NCBI GenBank assembly: GCA_001599975.1
Contig: BCIO01000001.1
Coordinates: forward strand, 4,213,631-4,277,630
DNA length: 64,000 nt
Source of the DNA: Cystobasidiopsis lactophilus
Taxonomy: Eukaryota > Basidiomycota > Agaricostilbomycetes > Agaricostilbales > Chionosphaeraceae
Direction of reading: 5' to 3'
In this document: in pieces, positions 42,417 through 54,725 of the stretch
Layout: the number at the start of each line of letters is the position of its first letter
How positions within the stretch are numbered: position 1 is the first letter of the stretch
Notes under the pieces: model-generated
Databases searched by the model: none
What the model was told of the DNA's origin: nothing
What the model saw: the letters and a program-made list of their open reading frames with translations, nothing else
Made by a program: the position numbers and the translations under genes

Positions 42417-44401
42417 AACTCTTCGTTGGTGAAATAAATATTCCGCCGGTGCTCGCCCTTCAACACCTTCAGAGGCGCAATGGCGTCCGCGACGGCGTTG
42501 GCCAGGTCGGAAGTCATGGCCGCCGGCCCGCAGGTGCCCACCGCCACCCAATTGGTGAAGTGTGATTTCTGCTCGAGGCTTTAAGCAATGCCGCACCGGA
42601 GAGAGTGAGGGGAGTGCTCACCTGGATCTCCATGGACACTAGAGCGTGGAAGTCCGGCCGGCCGGCGATCACTTGGATGGGCAGGAGGTGGGATAGGTCG
42701 GCGGGCAGAGGCGCTTTCGAAGTGCAGTGGATCTTGATCTGCAGGAGGTTAGGCGGAGCCAGCTTGGCTGCTTCCATTAGTTGAGGTTGGATCCAGGCGA
42801 TTTGAGCTAATAGCCCAGATCTCAGCTTTGACATTTGAAAGGTGTGGCAAAGAAACGCACCAAAGTCGCGGACGACCCAGACAAAAGTCAGCCTTTCCGT
42901 CACTACCGCCAGTTCAGGGTGCCCAGAACGCATCAGTCCAGCTCCCCGAACAATGTCCAGCATGATGGGCAAGGTGAACGAGACCCCGCTGCCGCCAGCC
43001 ACCAACAGCAGCGTCTCGTACTCGCTGCCAAAGTGCTGAAGTCGACCATAAGGCCCCTCCGTCCAAGCGTAGATGTCGGCTCTGGGCCAGGAGCTCTCTT
43101 GCGCAGACTCGGCATCCTGCTCTTGACTTTGCGCCAGCCGATAGAGGTGCTTTGTGAGCCCGTTGCGGACGCGGATCAAAAGCTCTTGCTGGCTGCCGGA
43201 GCTCTCTTTGCTGTCTTCTAAGGCCGGTATCGAAGCCACGGTGAAAGGGTGCCCGCCCGCAGAGATGCTGGGGCAGTGGAGGTAGACGTGGCTGCCAGGC
43301 TGCCAGACCTGCTTGGTCTTGACCGACACGCGAATTGTATCGTCTGACAGCTTTTCGACCCAGGCCCTAGACCCTTCGGCCTTTGGCACCCTGACGAAGG
43401 TGTGGTAAGCGAGGATGCGAGCGGTGCGCCAGATCCGGTCGATCGAATAGAGGATGATGCCGCTGATGATCCACGCCTTTTGCTGCGGACGATGCACCCA
43501 GACGGAAACGAAGATCAGGAGCAGGTTGAGGACGTGGAGGATGATGAAGAAGGAATAGGCGACGTTGCGGAAGTGGCGAAAGCTGGCCAAGACCATCCAG
43601 CTGAAGGCGATGAAGGCCACAATGCCCCAAATCTAAGCCACAAATGTCAAAGGTGGCCGGATCGATAAGGTGGATGAAGCTCTTACGATGTAGGCCTGGC
43701 CTGGAAGAGTGGGATCCACCGGTGGGACGTTGACGTGCACTCGACCAGCGACATGAATGATGCTGAGGCCGAAGACGGTTCTAGCGCTCCATCGATGAAA
43801 GACATTCAGGGATTCGTACGAGAACCCGGTCACGTAGGAAAAGATGTTGTTTTTGGAAGCCAGGCCAATGACCTGTGCGAGGCCATAACGACAATCAGCC
43901 GCCGAAGGAAGCGCGCAGAGAGCGTTACCATACAAGAGGAAGGTTGGCCACGGAAAGGCGAGCAGCGTGGTGGGCTTGCCATGAAATGTCGCCGTTCGCC
44001 CCAGCGAAGCAAAGAGCCAGATTTAGGATGATGTAGCCCGAGATCAGTGCCAGTTGACCGACGTTGGCCAGATGGATATAGGAGGTCTTACAAGGGACCT
44101 CAATCAGCTGAAGCATAAGCAAAATTGAGAGAGAGATTGAGCGCACCCATTTGCCTTTGCGAATGACCGCCTTCCGCACAAAGGCGAGCGCTGTGGCTGG
44201 TACCCAACGCGTGCAACCCTTGCCCGTCCGAGAACAGCCATGTGCCATAGTCCCTCTCGCCGCATCCCGACGCCGTTTCAGAGAGTGCAAGGTGGTGTAC
44301 AGGTTCAAAGCGCTTGCCGAGCAGATGACGCATAAGAGGCCAATCCACAGCCAAAGGCCAACATACTCATTCCGGTTGTTGAGTTGTTCTTCGGATAGCA
44401 T
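42417..44401 (-). CDS. Ferric reductase-like transmembrane oxidoreductase (FRE/NOX family)
   Basis: The first ATG in frame is at 44401 (MLSEEQLNNRNEYVG), although the open frame extends upstream and a 5' exon with a signal peptide is possible. Membrane helices follow: YVGLWLWIGLLCVICSASAL, VGQLALISGYIILNLAL, and a ferric-reductase core with HHAARLSVANLPL, NVFHRWSARTVFGLSIIHV and AFIAFSWMVLASFRHF (heme-ligand His pairs). The cytosolic part has HPFTVAS (FAD), GPYGRLQHF, LLLVAGGSGVSFTLP (NADPH) and FVWVVRDF, ending GTCGPAAM...EEFGW. These are all the motifs of a plasma-membrane metalloreductase, reducing Fe3+/Cu2+ for uptake. Introns lie at about 43634-43686, 43870-43928, 42800-42860 and 42567-42620. 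Confidence 0.88.
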
Positions 44402-45256
44402 CAAAACACAACTATCAACATCGCTGCTGCTGTGATGGGAAGCTGGGGCGAGGAGGACAGGCAGGGCTGAGCCAAGCACGGTCTAGCTGCCCGAGTCAAA
44501 AAGTGGGCCGTGGCTCGATGTGGCCTGTTCAGGCCAGTTCGAAATAGAAAGAGAGGGGCCCAAATATGACATCGTGTTGATCAGTTTGTAACTTGATCGT
44601 ATCATATTGCCAATCAAGGAGCAGCTAGGGCATGCAGCAAAGGCATCCAAATTTGCCAGGAGGCGGCGGCCTCGCGTGGCAGCAGAAGTTGGGCAAGCGA
44701 TTGCCCCTGGAACTGGCATGTCAGGCAGACAAACATGCAAACAAGACAATCAGTCAAATGTATCTCAAGAGAGACTTAACAGATGGCGAATGGATGAGAC
44801 GGGACAAGGGCCGCCCGCGTCACCACGCAATTTTGGTCAGAGCGCCTCGCTCGTTGTGGTTTCGCGTGCACAACAGAGAGTTGAAATGAAAGCACTAGTA
44901 AATTGCATGTTACTGGCGGTCCGTCCGACCGAGCATATCGCGGAGTCGCTCAGATTCACGGCCAACGCCTTCCTAAGAGGGTGGCAAATCGACCGCCGAC
45001 CTTGAGAGGAGCGTGCCTTCTGCGAAATTCAGTGGTAATCCACTTGTAGTGTCGCCTCTTCAAGCGGTGTAGCCGCCATCAACCGCTGTTTTAATATGAG
45101 GTATGCCCTGGAAAGAAGGGGCGAGAAGGCACGAACGATAGGCGCCGCCCGTCATGTAGCTGGACCTTTCACTAAGCAGAAAAGCAGCAAAGCTACGAAG
45201 AGAAAGATCAGCTACACGATTTGTGCAACGCCAGATGTAGAACCAGGCTCACTGCG
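44402..45256. other. Intergenic region, about 855 bp
   Basis: This is upstream of the ferric reductase and downstream of the SDR gene. It may include a missing first exon of the reductase (44402-44479 is open in frame). I saw no GATA-rich iron-response cluster convincing enough to call. Confidence 0.35.
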
Positions 45257-46191
45257 CTACTTCTTCGGGGCGCCCAACTCGTTGTAAGGGGATGAAGGCA
45301 TCCAGGCCATCTTTATCGTGGAGGCCATCGTCCATAATTTTCTGAAATAGAGGCGTTTGAATTGCGCCAGGACAAATCTGAGGCGCAGCCAGTCAGTGAA
45401 CGTGCTGTCTCGCTTCAGTGGCACGCCACCCACTGCATTAACCCTAATTCCCTTCGGCCCGTACTCCTTCGCGCTCACGCGTGTCAGTCCTACCACTGTA
45501 GTGATTCTTAACATGAGCAGGATGCCCAGAACACATGTCAACAACAACGGACCTCCGTGCTTTCCAGCACAGTAAGCTGCGTAGCCAGGTGTTCCGGTCA
45601 ACCCAGCGACAGAGGCCATATTGACACTATGAGAGCAAAATCAGGTCAGAGGGCTTAACAAAAAGAGGCCTCGTGTGGCAGCTATTCGGGCCACTGCATG
45701 ACTTACATGCTGGCGCCTTTCTTAAGATACTTGAGTTCGGCTCGCATCGAGTTCCGGACACCATTCAGGTTCACCGCAATGGCGAAATCAAACTCTAGAG
45801 ACCTTTGGCGATCAGACATGCCTTCCGGTTAGGCAAACCGAAGTGCCGACGCACCTTGGTCAACGACCTCTCCAGTGTGCAGACCACGTCCTGGCCCTAC
45901 GCCGGCATTATTCAAGCACCCATCTAGTCGTTTGAAAGTAGAAAAGGTTCGGTCGACTGCGTTCTGCATGCTTTCACTGCTAGTGACGTCCGCTTCTACG
46001 GCCAGCACATCGACGGAAGGAGCCAAAGCGAGGATCTGCTTCTTCGCTTCGTCTAAGCTTGACTGTTTTAGGTCTAGGAGAGCAATGTGTGCAGCTCCAG
46101 ACTGGGCCAAAACCTTGGCCGTCTCCAAGCCCATGCCGCTGGCTCCGCCAGTGATCAGATAGGCTTTGCCTTCGTGCGTTGTGGGAAGCAT
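45257..46191 (-). CDS. Short-chain dehydrogenase/reductase
   Basis: ATG at 46191 (MLPTTHEGKAYLITGGASGMG). TGGASGMG is the classical SDR cofactor motif. Later motifs are LLDLKQSSLDEA (acidic residue after beta-2, suggesting NAD preference), EADVTSSESM, LNNAGVG, the helix AVNLNGVRNSMRAELKYLKKGASM, then SVAGLTGTPGYAAYCAGKHG with the catalytic Tyr-xxx-Lys, and GLTRVSAKEYGPKGIRVNAVGG. The C-terminal substrate loop (FTDWLRLRFVLAQF) is less conserved. Introns interrupt after about 45850, 45700 and 45560. Total length of about 270 aa fits a classical SDR. The substrate cannot be told from sequence. Confidence 0.82.
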
Positions 46192-46197
46192 TTCGTC

Positions 46198-46560
46198 TCA
46201 ATCTGGTCGTCTCGAAGGAGAGTCACTTGTGGAGAGCAAGACCTTTTCCGTCTGAGAAACCGGCGATCCCCCTTCGAAGGTCGGCACGGCAGCCAGAGCG
46301 GGCGGGGAGGCATGATCAGGCTCCTTCTTATCGGCGAGGCGAGATGGAGCGGCAGAAGCAGTGCTAGAGGTCTTCTCAAGAGAGCACAAGCGGGTAGGTG
46401 GCCCGATGTGAAGCTGGGAAAAGGCCGGGACACCTGCCAGTGGACGATTGGCAGTCTGGTGGCAAACGCAGATTGCCCATGTCCGTCTCCTTTAGGCTGT
46501 CCGTAGTAGTCTAGTGATGGCTCGTACAGTGAGTTTTGGTCGAGATGAAACAAGTACAAC
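46198..46560 (-). other. Possible exons of a small unrecognised protein
   Basis: Two reverse-strand stretches can be joined by a GTGTCC...CTTGAG intron (about 46376-46431): one containing SLYEPSLDYYGQPKGDGHGQ and one reading KTSSTASAAPSRLADKKEPD to a stop at 46198. Composition is Ser/Pro-rich and protein-like, but there is no start codon. They might be extra 3' exons of the MBL gene upstream or a separate small gene. Confidence 0.25.
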
Positions 46561-46703
46561 CGGCTACAGCGCCCAATCTAGTCCTCGGTGTTCCCCTTTT
46601 GAACCCAGTTCCACCCTAAGTATGACGGATCTCATTCATTGCAGACTCGAGAGCAAGCGCACAAACATAAAACGGAGTAGGCGGAACCTGGAGGTTGCCC
46701 TGC

Positions 46704-48089
46704 TCAATTCCGGTTACCGAAAGCGGCAACCAACTTGGCGGTCCACGATGACCTCTTCGTCGCTCTGGTAGTAGCCTCGGGCCCTTTGGATGGCAACAAG
46801 GGTGTAAGATCGTAGCTAGAATCGCTGACGTTGAAGTCGCCGTTCGCTTCTTGCTTGACAGTCACAACGAGCCCGTCGAAGCCAGGCTGCGGAATGCTTG
46901 AGCGTTATCAACAAGCAAAACCTCCAAGAGCTCACGTGGATCCATATCGGACGGCTAGGGACCCGCTCAGAATCCATCTCAGGTGGCGAAACCCTTTGTC
47001 GCTCGTTGGTCTCGTCCAGAAACTTCTCGTCGTTGTATCTAGCCATGTAGTCGACCAGTGTATTGTGCGCCATGCCATGGTTGATCTGAGTCCCATATGA
47101 CCGAGTAGCTCCAAAAGCCTCGGCGCAACGGGCAGCCTTGGAGTAGGTGAAGTGTGTTATTGCCGAATGGTGAGCGTAGCTGTCGACGATGAAGGAGGAG
47201 ATTGGCCGTCGTCCTTGTATGCGGCGAATGTACTCAATGCTCTGTTCCGGAATTTCGTTGACGTCTGAAATGTAAAGGGCGTTCAGAGGGAACAGAAAGC
47301 CGGTCGACATGAATGGGGAGCCATCCAACGTGCCGCTGGAGTAGCATGAGCGACGCCATATGCCAATAACCCGAAGCCTTACTGCTGTACCGGGAAGACA
47401 TGGAGCTCAAAGCTGTCCAAGACGTTGGCGCATCCAAGATCAGGAAGCGCCACGAAGTCGAGCCCCGGTCCGACCACAGTCGTACCCTCTGCATGGGGCT
47501 TGTTAACAACGAACGGCATGCGAGTTCGGATGTCTTCAATACAGCGCTGAGTGGCGTAGACGGGCAATGAGCCTTGGGCAATTTTCAAGGGTCGCAAAAA
47601 CGCGAGGGAGGCAATGGCGTCAGCGTGCTTCGGTTCATATGAGCGTCGGTCTCTCTAGAAAGAGAGACAATATCTAACCTCGTCTTCGCAAAAGACATCG
47701 TGTTAGCCTCACGCTGGCCTGAGGATGAAGGGACAGCGTACGTGTCAGGATTACAGCATCGATGCGGTCAACGCCATGGAGAGGTAGCAGTTTGACCGCG
47801 TTCGTGGTGAAAGTGGCGCCACAGTCAATGAGTATAGTACTGAGACAACGAGGACGGTCCGACTTTTAGGCGGTGGCAACTTCGTGGCTGAAAGAAAAGA
47901 AACCAACCTCTCCGAATCGTCGTCGTACCGAATCCTGTAAAGAGCGGAGCTGTGGCCCCTGACATCTCTTTCATCTTTAGAGCTGCAGCTCGGGCAGGAC
48001 TCCGGCTTGAGGACGCATGGCAGGCAAGGGACCAGGTCGGCTGCGCCGGTGCCGAGAAGAATAGTCTCGACCGAGGTGACCGACTTCAT
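46704..48089 (-). CDS. Metallo-beta-lactamase-fold hydrolase (PhnP-like)
   Basis: ATG at 48089 (MKSVTSVETILLGTGAADLVP). The LGTG start, the CxxC-type cluster (CLPCVLKPESCPSC), HSSALYRIRYDD, ILIDCGATF and HADAIASLAFLRPL follow the order of the PhnP/phosphoribosyl-cyclic-phosphate phosphodiesterase branch of the MBL fold. Later blocks are GFLFPLNALYISDVNEIP, FIVDSYAHHSAITHF and GTQINHGMAHN, which supply further metal-ligand His/Asp. Substrates in fungi are not established; cyclic nucleotide-like phosphodiesters are plausible. The exon junction just before HADAIAS is not resolved, so the first metal-binding HxH is provisional. The C-terminus ends FGNRN at 46704, though a GTAACC there could be a donor to later exons. 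Confidence 0.75.
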
Positions 48090-48953
48090 ACTGAGGCGAA
48101 AGCTGAATGTAGGAAGCGACAAAGTGTTTAGGAAAGGAAGGGTAGGGAGGGCAATATCTTGGCCAGAAGGCGATGCAATGCCCTTCGACTCGGAAGCGGA
48201 AGGGGCATCGCCATAAAACGACCCTTTTGCTCTGCACGTCTAGAACCAGCATGACTGATCGAATAACCATGACGCGGGGCGAACACCTCGGTGGCACTCG
48301 AGAACACTGCGGATCGTTTCGCCAGACAAAGAACACCAACTCCCTGCTCCGAGCCGCTGTGACTTTGGAGCGTGGAGATTGAATCATCCACACGGTGTTA
48401 GAGTAGTCAGGCTATGCCTTCTATAGTATGCACTAGCTCTCGCACTACGCACGGAACGGCGGTCACCAGATCGCGGCGGTGAATTCTGCAAGCCGCCGTC
48501 TCGGCAGCCCACAGATTCAAAGTCGATCAGGGTGAGCTATAGGCAGCGCTCTGACTTGGCAGGGTGGCACTTGCCCCAAGAGCAGGTCACTATGCAGCGC
48601 AAGAATTCGGAGACAGCAGGCAAGAAGAGCAGAAGCGCGGCAGGAGCAAGCTGCAGATTGAGAGGAGAAGCAATCTGCTCGGGCAGAGATGCAAAGGCTC
48701 ATCCTCAGAGCAGGCTCGTGGCTGTATGGGACGAAAGCAGACGTAGAGGGCTTGGGAAGTGGGCTCGAGTCGGCTCTTTGTTCACCCGCTGCAATCTCGG
48801 TGGCAAAAGCCAAGAGAGCGGCAGCTAGGGCAGCCTGAGGGACAGAGTTCTCCAGGTATGCTGCGAGATGCTTGAGCGATAGAACAAGCAAACGTCCGTG
48901 CAACGGCCTCCTGCGAGAATGACCGAACAAGTACAACAGCGCAACGCGGAACC
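48090..48953. other. Intergenic region, 864 bp
   Basis: This is the upstream region of the MBL gene and 3' flank of the MYND gene. Open stretches on the reverse strand (48128-48391, 48517-48936) lack splice logic and family similarity. No repeats were noticed. Confidence 0.4.
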
Positions 48954-49731
48954 CTACTCCTCCCTATTTTGAACTTTGAACCACTCATTCCAGCCCCAAA
49001 GCGCTTGGTAGACCTTGCATCTGGACTTGTGCGAGGTCCAGTCACTTCTTTGGCATTCCTGCATTAAGTTTCCGATCAGCAAAAGCCAGCCAATTTGCCA
49101 CCGGAAGACCAAGCTGACTTGGGAGCAGTACGACAGTCGACAGCGACCACAGCTTGCCTCTGCTAGCTTGACACAGTTGGCACATTTGAGAGGGTCCTTC
49201 TTGGCGAAGTGCTCCTTGAGGTACTGGTGGTGACGTCTTAGTTCGCTATACGAGCACGGGACATACTGCCGTCTCTAAAGTCAGCGCAATAGCATCAGCA
49301 AAACAGAAAGAAGCAAACCTCGACATCGGCAGGGTCTTCTATCCTGAATCCTCGATTGCCATCGGCGAAGAAGTGCATGTTGCGGTTGCGCACACAGATG
49401 AGCGAGCCGACTTTGTACGCCGCGGTCAGTGGCTTGGCGTCTTCGCAATAGAAGGCAATCAAGATCTTCGTTGTGTCCTCTTTCACGCTAACTTCGAAAA
49501 CTGGGCGAGTGATGAAGGACCAATCCTGGACAATCTAGAGGCCAAACACAGCACTTCACCATCAGCCTACTGAGATGCACTGGGAGCGTGAACAGGGGGC
49601 CTCACTTCGCCCAGCACCATCCAAGTTTCCTCTTGCCCATTTGGAGGCATGACAGGGAAGTGCTGTAGGTCTGGGAAATCGATGATGGAGTCTAGGTCCA
49701 AGTAGTAATTGGGGTTCACGGTTGCAGTCAT
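48954..49731 (-). CDS. MYND zinc-finger protein
   Basis: ATG at 49731 (MTATVNPNYYLDLDSIID). Exons encode HFPVMPPNGQEETWMVLGE, VFEVSVKEDTTKILIAFYCE, SLICVRNRNMHFFADGNRG, YSELRRHHQYLKEHFAKKDP, then KCANCVKLAEASCGRCRLSY-CS-Q and ECQRSDWTSHKSRCKVYQAL, ending at TAG 48954-48956. The Cys/His spacing (CxxC, CxxC, YCSxxCQ, WxxHKxxC) is a complete MYND finger split by one intron. The N-terminal half resembles the TPR/SET-free MYND proteins in which a beta-rich domain precedes the finger. MYND fingers bind Pro-rich peptides in partner proteins; no SET domain is present, so it is probably an adaptor. It is divergent from the coiled-coil gene, 306 bp apart. Confidence 0.82.
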
Positions 49732-50037
49732 TCTGATGTGTCGCAAAGGCAAGGAAGGAGGCTCGACAGGAAGAAGATAAGAAGAGGCAGCAGCGGAGGT
49801 CAGATGACAGGAAAGGCAATTGGTGGCGGCTGCTTCGGAATCCAGCGTTGTCGTCGGGCTCCTGCTTGGACCAGAGGTTGCCTGGATCGGCGCACGACTA
49901 TTCGAAGTTTGCAGCAAGTGACTGTTGCTGAACAAAGGGCGAACAAAGCGCCTCACTTGCGGTCCAATGTTTACCCGACAAGAGAGGTCAAAAGAAAACA
50001 AGTCGTCTGTAGACAACCGACTCCTCAGTTTGCCGCC

Positions 50038-53000
50038 ATGTCTTGGCTAGGCGAGAGCGACGAGGTGCTCAAGCAGCGCAACGAGGTGCTGGACCGGCTG
50101 AACAGGCAGAAGGACGCCCAAATCTCGACGCAGCAAAACGAATACGAAAAGGCGAAGGCGGAGATCCAGCTGCTCAAGCATGCCGCCGAGGAGGAGCGTT
50201 ACAAGGCGCAGACCCAAGCGACGAGAGCCACAGAGGCAGAGGCCGCGCTGGCCAAGGCCAAAGAGGTGCGTTTGAGGCCAGAGGAGCCAAATCATAACAA
50301 CAACTCAGATGCGCGAGGGCTGCAGGAAGCCAAGGCGTTTGGCTCGCTCAAGTCCAACTACGAATCAACAATAGCACACCAGGCCACTCAGATCAGCGAG
50401 CTCAATAAGGACAACAAGGCGCTGGCGAGGGAGCTGGACGGCTTGGGCGACGCCAGCGCGCAGGTGGACAAGCGGCTGCTCAAGGAGCGGGACGACCTCA
50501 GCAAGAAGTCTCAAATGCTGGAGACCGAGCTGGCAAGATGCAGGGACGAGCTCAGGCGGCTCCAAGCTACCAACAAGGGCGGGAGGCGCCGCTCGTCCTC
50601 CTTCTCCGGCCTGTCCACGCCTGCGCCCCTTGCGGATCCTGCGCCGTCGCAAGAGGCCACCTTGCCACACGTTTCAGATGCCGAGGTGGCCCAACTGAGA
50701 TCCCGGTTGTCCAAGACCGACCGGGACCTCGCGACAGCCAGCAACGAGCTGATGGCCCTGCAAAAGACAAGCCGGCGGGAGATCGAAACCGCCCAGGCGC
50801 AGGTGGCCGAGATGGAGGACGCGATAGACGACGCCAAGCGGATGCACGCCGACGAAGTCGAGCAGCTCCAAGAGCGGATCACCACCCTGACCGCCGCGTC
50901 CACCTCCCTGGCCACCCTCGAATCCCAGTGCACCACCTTGCAAGAGCTGGTCGACATCAAAACTCAAGAGCTCGAGTCCCAGGCGGCCCTCGTCCAAGAG
51001 CTCGCGGCCCGAGAGGCCAAGCTGGTCGGCGAGCTGGCGTCTTTGGAGTCCGCTCATTCTACCCAGCTCTCAACCCTCCAAGCCGACAGAGACCAGGCTA
51101 CCTCCTCTTTGACTCTGCTCCAAGACGAATACACCCACGTGCGAACGCAACTGTCCGACCTCCAGTCCGCACACTCTCGCCTGGAAGTCTCGCTGCAAGT
51201 GTCCACCGAGGCGGCCGAGTCCCTCAAGCAGGAGCGGGGCCACTTGCTGGAGTCTTCGGTTGATCTGGAGCAGCTCAGGCAGCGGGCACAGGAACTGCAA
51301 GAGGCCCTGGTCGAAGCCGAGCAAGCCGTTGTCAACGCTGAGCAGCGGTGCACCGTCGTCGAGGCCGAATTCGCCGTGAGTGGAAGCTCCCTTGTGACCA
51401 CCAAGAGTCTTAACTCGTGCTTGCGATTCACAGACGGTGGCATCCGAGCGAGACACGTTGGCCAGCCAGATCGACTCGCTCCAATCCCGGCTCACCGAGA
51501 AGACCAACCTCTCCACCTCGCTGTCCTCCCAACTTGATGCCCTCAAATCCAGTTTGTCCGAAGTCGAGGAGTCGCAGAAGACGTACGAGTCGGTGCGGTC
51601 TTCGGCGCAGGAGGAGCGGCGCAAGCTGCAGATGGAGCTCGACCAAGCCTTGACCAGCAATACTCGGCTTCAGTGGCAAATCCGGGACCTGGAAGTGTTC
51701 AAGGCCGAGCAAATGGCCAAGCCCGTCCGTTCATTCGACGACGAAGAGGTGGAAGCCCTCACCGCAAAGTTGGCAGAAGCAGTCCAGACTTCGGCCAGCT
51801 TGCAGCTCCAGCTTGACCAAGTCGAGCTCCTGGAAGATGGCGCCGCCCAACTCCGGCTCGACTCGATAAAGCGCATCGCAGCGCTGGAGAAGGAGCTCGA
51901 AGAGCTGGCCACGCTGAAGGAGGACGCCCTGGAGGCCGAGCGCACCACTTTGTTCTCTTCCGAGATCACCAAGAGCCAACACGAGTTTCGACTGGCCGAA
52001 GCACTCGCTGCCAAGGAAACGATCGAGCAAGAGCTCGACGCCAGGGAGTTTGCCTTGGCGTCCCTGCAAATCGAGCACGATGCCCTCAACGCCAAGCTGC
52101 AAGCCATGGAAGACGAGCTCCATATGGCCGCTGGTCGTACTGTCGAGCTCGAACACCAGCTTTCAGACGTCCAACAGTCGCTAGATGGCGAGCGGGAGCA
52201 AGCGCTCGAGGCTGCTTGCCAAGCCCAGCGGGACTTTGTCGACTTCGGCGACCGCTTGGCGTCCAAGGACCAAGAGCTGATCCAGCTCGAGGACCAAATG
52301 GAAAAGGAGCAACACAAGAGCCAGGAGCTGGACGTCGAGGTGGCCGCCCTGCGCCGTGAGGTTGGCCGGCTTACCATCCAGGTCGAGGCACTGCAAGAGA
52401 AGCTGGCGGCCACCCCAGCACCGCCGGCCTACTCTACCCAGGACTTTGATACCACCATGCACGAGTCGTCAGACGCGCCGGCTGTCTTGCAACGCTTGCG
52501 AGCCGAGCGAGACGATGCGGTGGCCCAGCTGGCCTTCGTCCAGACCGAGCGGGCGGTGGTCGAAGCAGCGCAGCGCCAGCAGATTGAAGAACTCCAGTCC
52601 CGTTTGGCGCAGAAGGAAGAGCAGGTCGTCGCTCTGAAGGCCGATTTACAGCAAGCCGAGTCGAACGCCATGGTTCCCTCATCGACGTCGGTCGATGATC
52701 TGCAAAACGTCAAAGTAAGCCAACCCCATTCTCTCAAGAGATTTAGCTTACGCCCAGCCGTCCACAGGATGCGTTGGCCTCGGCTGAGGAAGAGCTCGCC
52801 ATCTTGAAGGCTCAGCAAGTCGACAGCTCCAGCAGCCTTCCTCTTGACGTCCAACATTTGATCAAGGAGAAGATGCAGCTGCAAGGTCGAGTGGGTCGCC
52901 GAACGGAGCAAATTGCCACCTTGCAGAACCAAGTCGCCCAACTCGAGACCAATCTTGCGCTCGCCGAGGACACCATCTCCATTCTGGAAGCAGAGCAAGA

Positions 53001-54659
53001 AGAAGCCTCCGACTTATCGGCGCGTGTCAAGAAGCTCGAAGCAGCCAAAATCCGCGTCGAAGTGGAAGCCCAAGAGAAGTTGGCGCCACTGCAAACGCTG
53101 CAGGAAGAGCTCGATTCGCAGAAGGCCATCAACTCCGAGCTGAACGTCGAAGTCGACTCACTGAAGCAACGCAATGCGGAGCTCCTCTCTCAGGCGCAAT
53201 CGCAGCTGGCGTCGCACCAAGAGGCTTCGGCGCTTCTAGATGCCACCTTGAGCGAAGCGAAGGCCGAACTGGCATCTGTTGCAGCTCAGCTCGTATCAGT
53301 CATGTCCAGTAAAGAAGACGTCTCTAAGCAGCTGGATCAATTGCAAGATCAACTTGTCGAGGTAGAGGCGGCGCGTGAGGCGCTTGATCAAGAGCTCGGT
53401 ATGAAGGAGTCAGAGTTGGCCTCGGCAAAAGATCAGCTCCGCGACGCAGAGGCTGAAAAGTCAGAGCTAGAGACGGCGAACAAGCGGTTCATGGAGCAGC
53501 TGGGTCGAGCTCAAGATTCATCAAGCCAACAGTTGATCGACCTATCGGCTCAACTCCAGTCGCTTCAAGATAGCCATTCACAACAGAGCGGCCAGCTCAA
53601 CGAACGCCTCGCTGACGCAGAAAGCACAATTCGCAACAAAGACGCTCAAATCGACTCCTTTCGCAAGGACGTTGCCCGCCTGCAAAGGGAGATTGCCACG
53701 TTGCGCTCGCTGGTCAACCAAAAGGACGAAACTGTGTCTCGGGTTGAAGCCACTCTAAATATGACCCGATCAGAGGCGGAAAGTATGTCGTTCATATTTT
53801 ACAAGCCCAAAATTTTGCCGATGCTAAACGTCGAATAGCACTGGTGGCGGACTTCAACCTCTGTAGCTCCGAGCTAGAGCAGTGTCAACTCGATCTAGAA
53901 GCCAAGCAAGATGAATGCGGCCAGCTCAACGGCGAGCTCACCCTTGCTCAGAAAGAGATGGCTTCTCTACGCGACCGCGTCCAGAGCTTGGAGAACGATA
54001 TGGCGGCAGCTGTGCCCGAAGACTCGGTCAAGGTGGCAGAGCTGGAAGAGCAGCTTCGAGTCAAGTCCGAAGAGGCTGAAGAGACGGACGAGCGCTACCT
54101 CAGCTCTCTTAAGGACATCAAGAGGCTTCAGTCCCTGGTCGAGAGGCTCAGAGTTAGTCTTCCTTGTTACTCATGACGTTTGTTTTTCACTGAACACTCC
54201 TTGCAGGTCAAATGCGAGACTCTGCAGCGAACTGTCAAGTCACTGGAGGAGATCAAAGCGCAAGCTGTTCAGAGCCAAGTGGATCAAGCGCAGGTTCAGC
54301 TATCAGACCCCGCCCCCAGCCATACTCCAGCCAAGTCTGTCGACGCGCCGCTTAAGATGGAGCGCATGTCACCGCATTCGTCCACTAAAAAGCGCTCCCG
54401 AGAGGAGCCCATTGCAGCTGCACCAGTCGCGCAGCCGCGGGCGATCATCGTGTCTGCGCCCCAATTCCGACCAAAGGCCACCATACCGAGCTCAAAGCCA
54501 ACTCCCTTGGGAGCGAAGCGCACTTCCGACTCCACCAAGCGACCTTCGGACGCGGCGCGACGAGCGCCCCTTCTCCCGGCAAAGGCCAATACCGCTGCCA
54601 ACAAACCTGCTGACCAGCTAATGGCCAGCTTACATGCGCTCAGGACGCACAAAGCCTAG
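50038..54659 (+). CDS. Long coiled-coil protein, about 1,470 aa
   Basis: ATG at 50038 (MSWLGESDEVLKQRNEVLDR). Introns: 50266-50325 (60 nt, in frame, stop-free), about 51376-51433, 52714-52767, 53782-53837 and 54152-54206. Nearly the whole protein is heptad-like with regular Leu/Glu/Gln/Ala and few Pro (DRDLATASNELMALQKTSRR; LEDQMEKEQHKSQELDVEVA). Breaks occur at a Ser/Pro patch near residue 190 (RRRSSSFSGLSTPAPL) and about residue 800. The last 130 residues are basic, Pro/Ser/Lys-rich (KATIPSSKPTPLGAKRTSDS), like microtubule- or chromatin-binding tails. Architecture fits a tethering, spindle-pole, cytokinesis or nuclear-pore-basket factor; sequence alone does not choose. I assign no symbol. 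Confidence 0.8.
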
Positions 54660-54725
54660 AGATATTTATACAGTCCTTGTCTCCTTGTCTTGTACAGTAC
54701 AGTAAACGCGAGACCGTGTAACACG

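Noticed and set aside
48517-49045. Reverse open frames with a Cys-rich stretch near the MYND gene
   Set aside because: The Cys-rich reading is a frame-shifted view of the last MYND exon; the MYND frame explains the sequence fully.
51670-52413. A 247-codon reverse open frame, Ser-rich
   Set aside because: It is the complement of the coiled-coil gene; long antisense frames are expected opposite Glu/Gln/Leu-rich, GC3-rich coding sequence.
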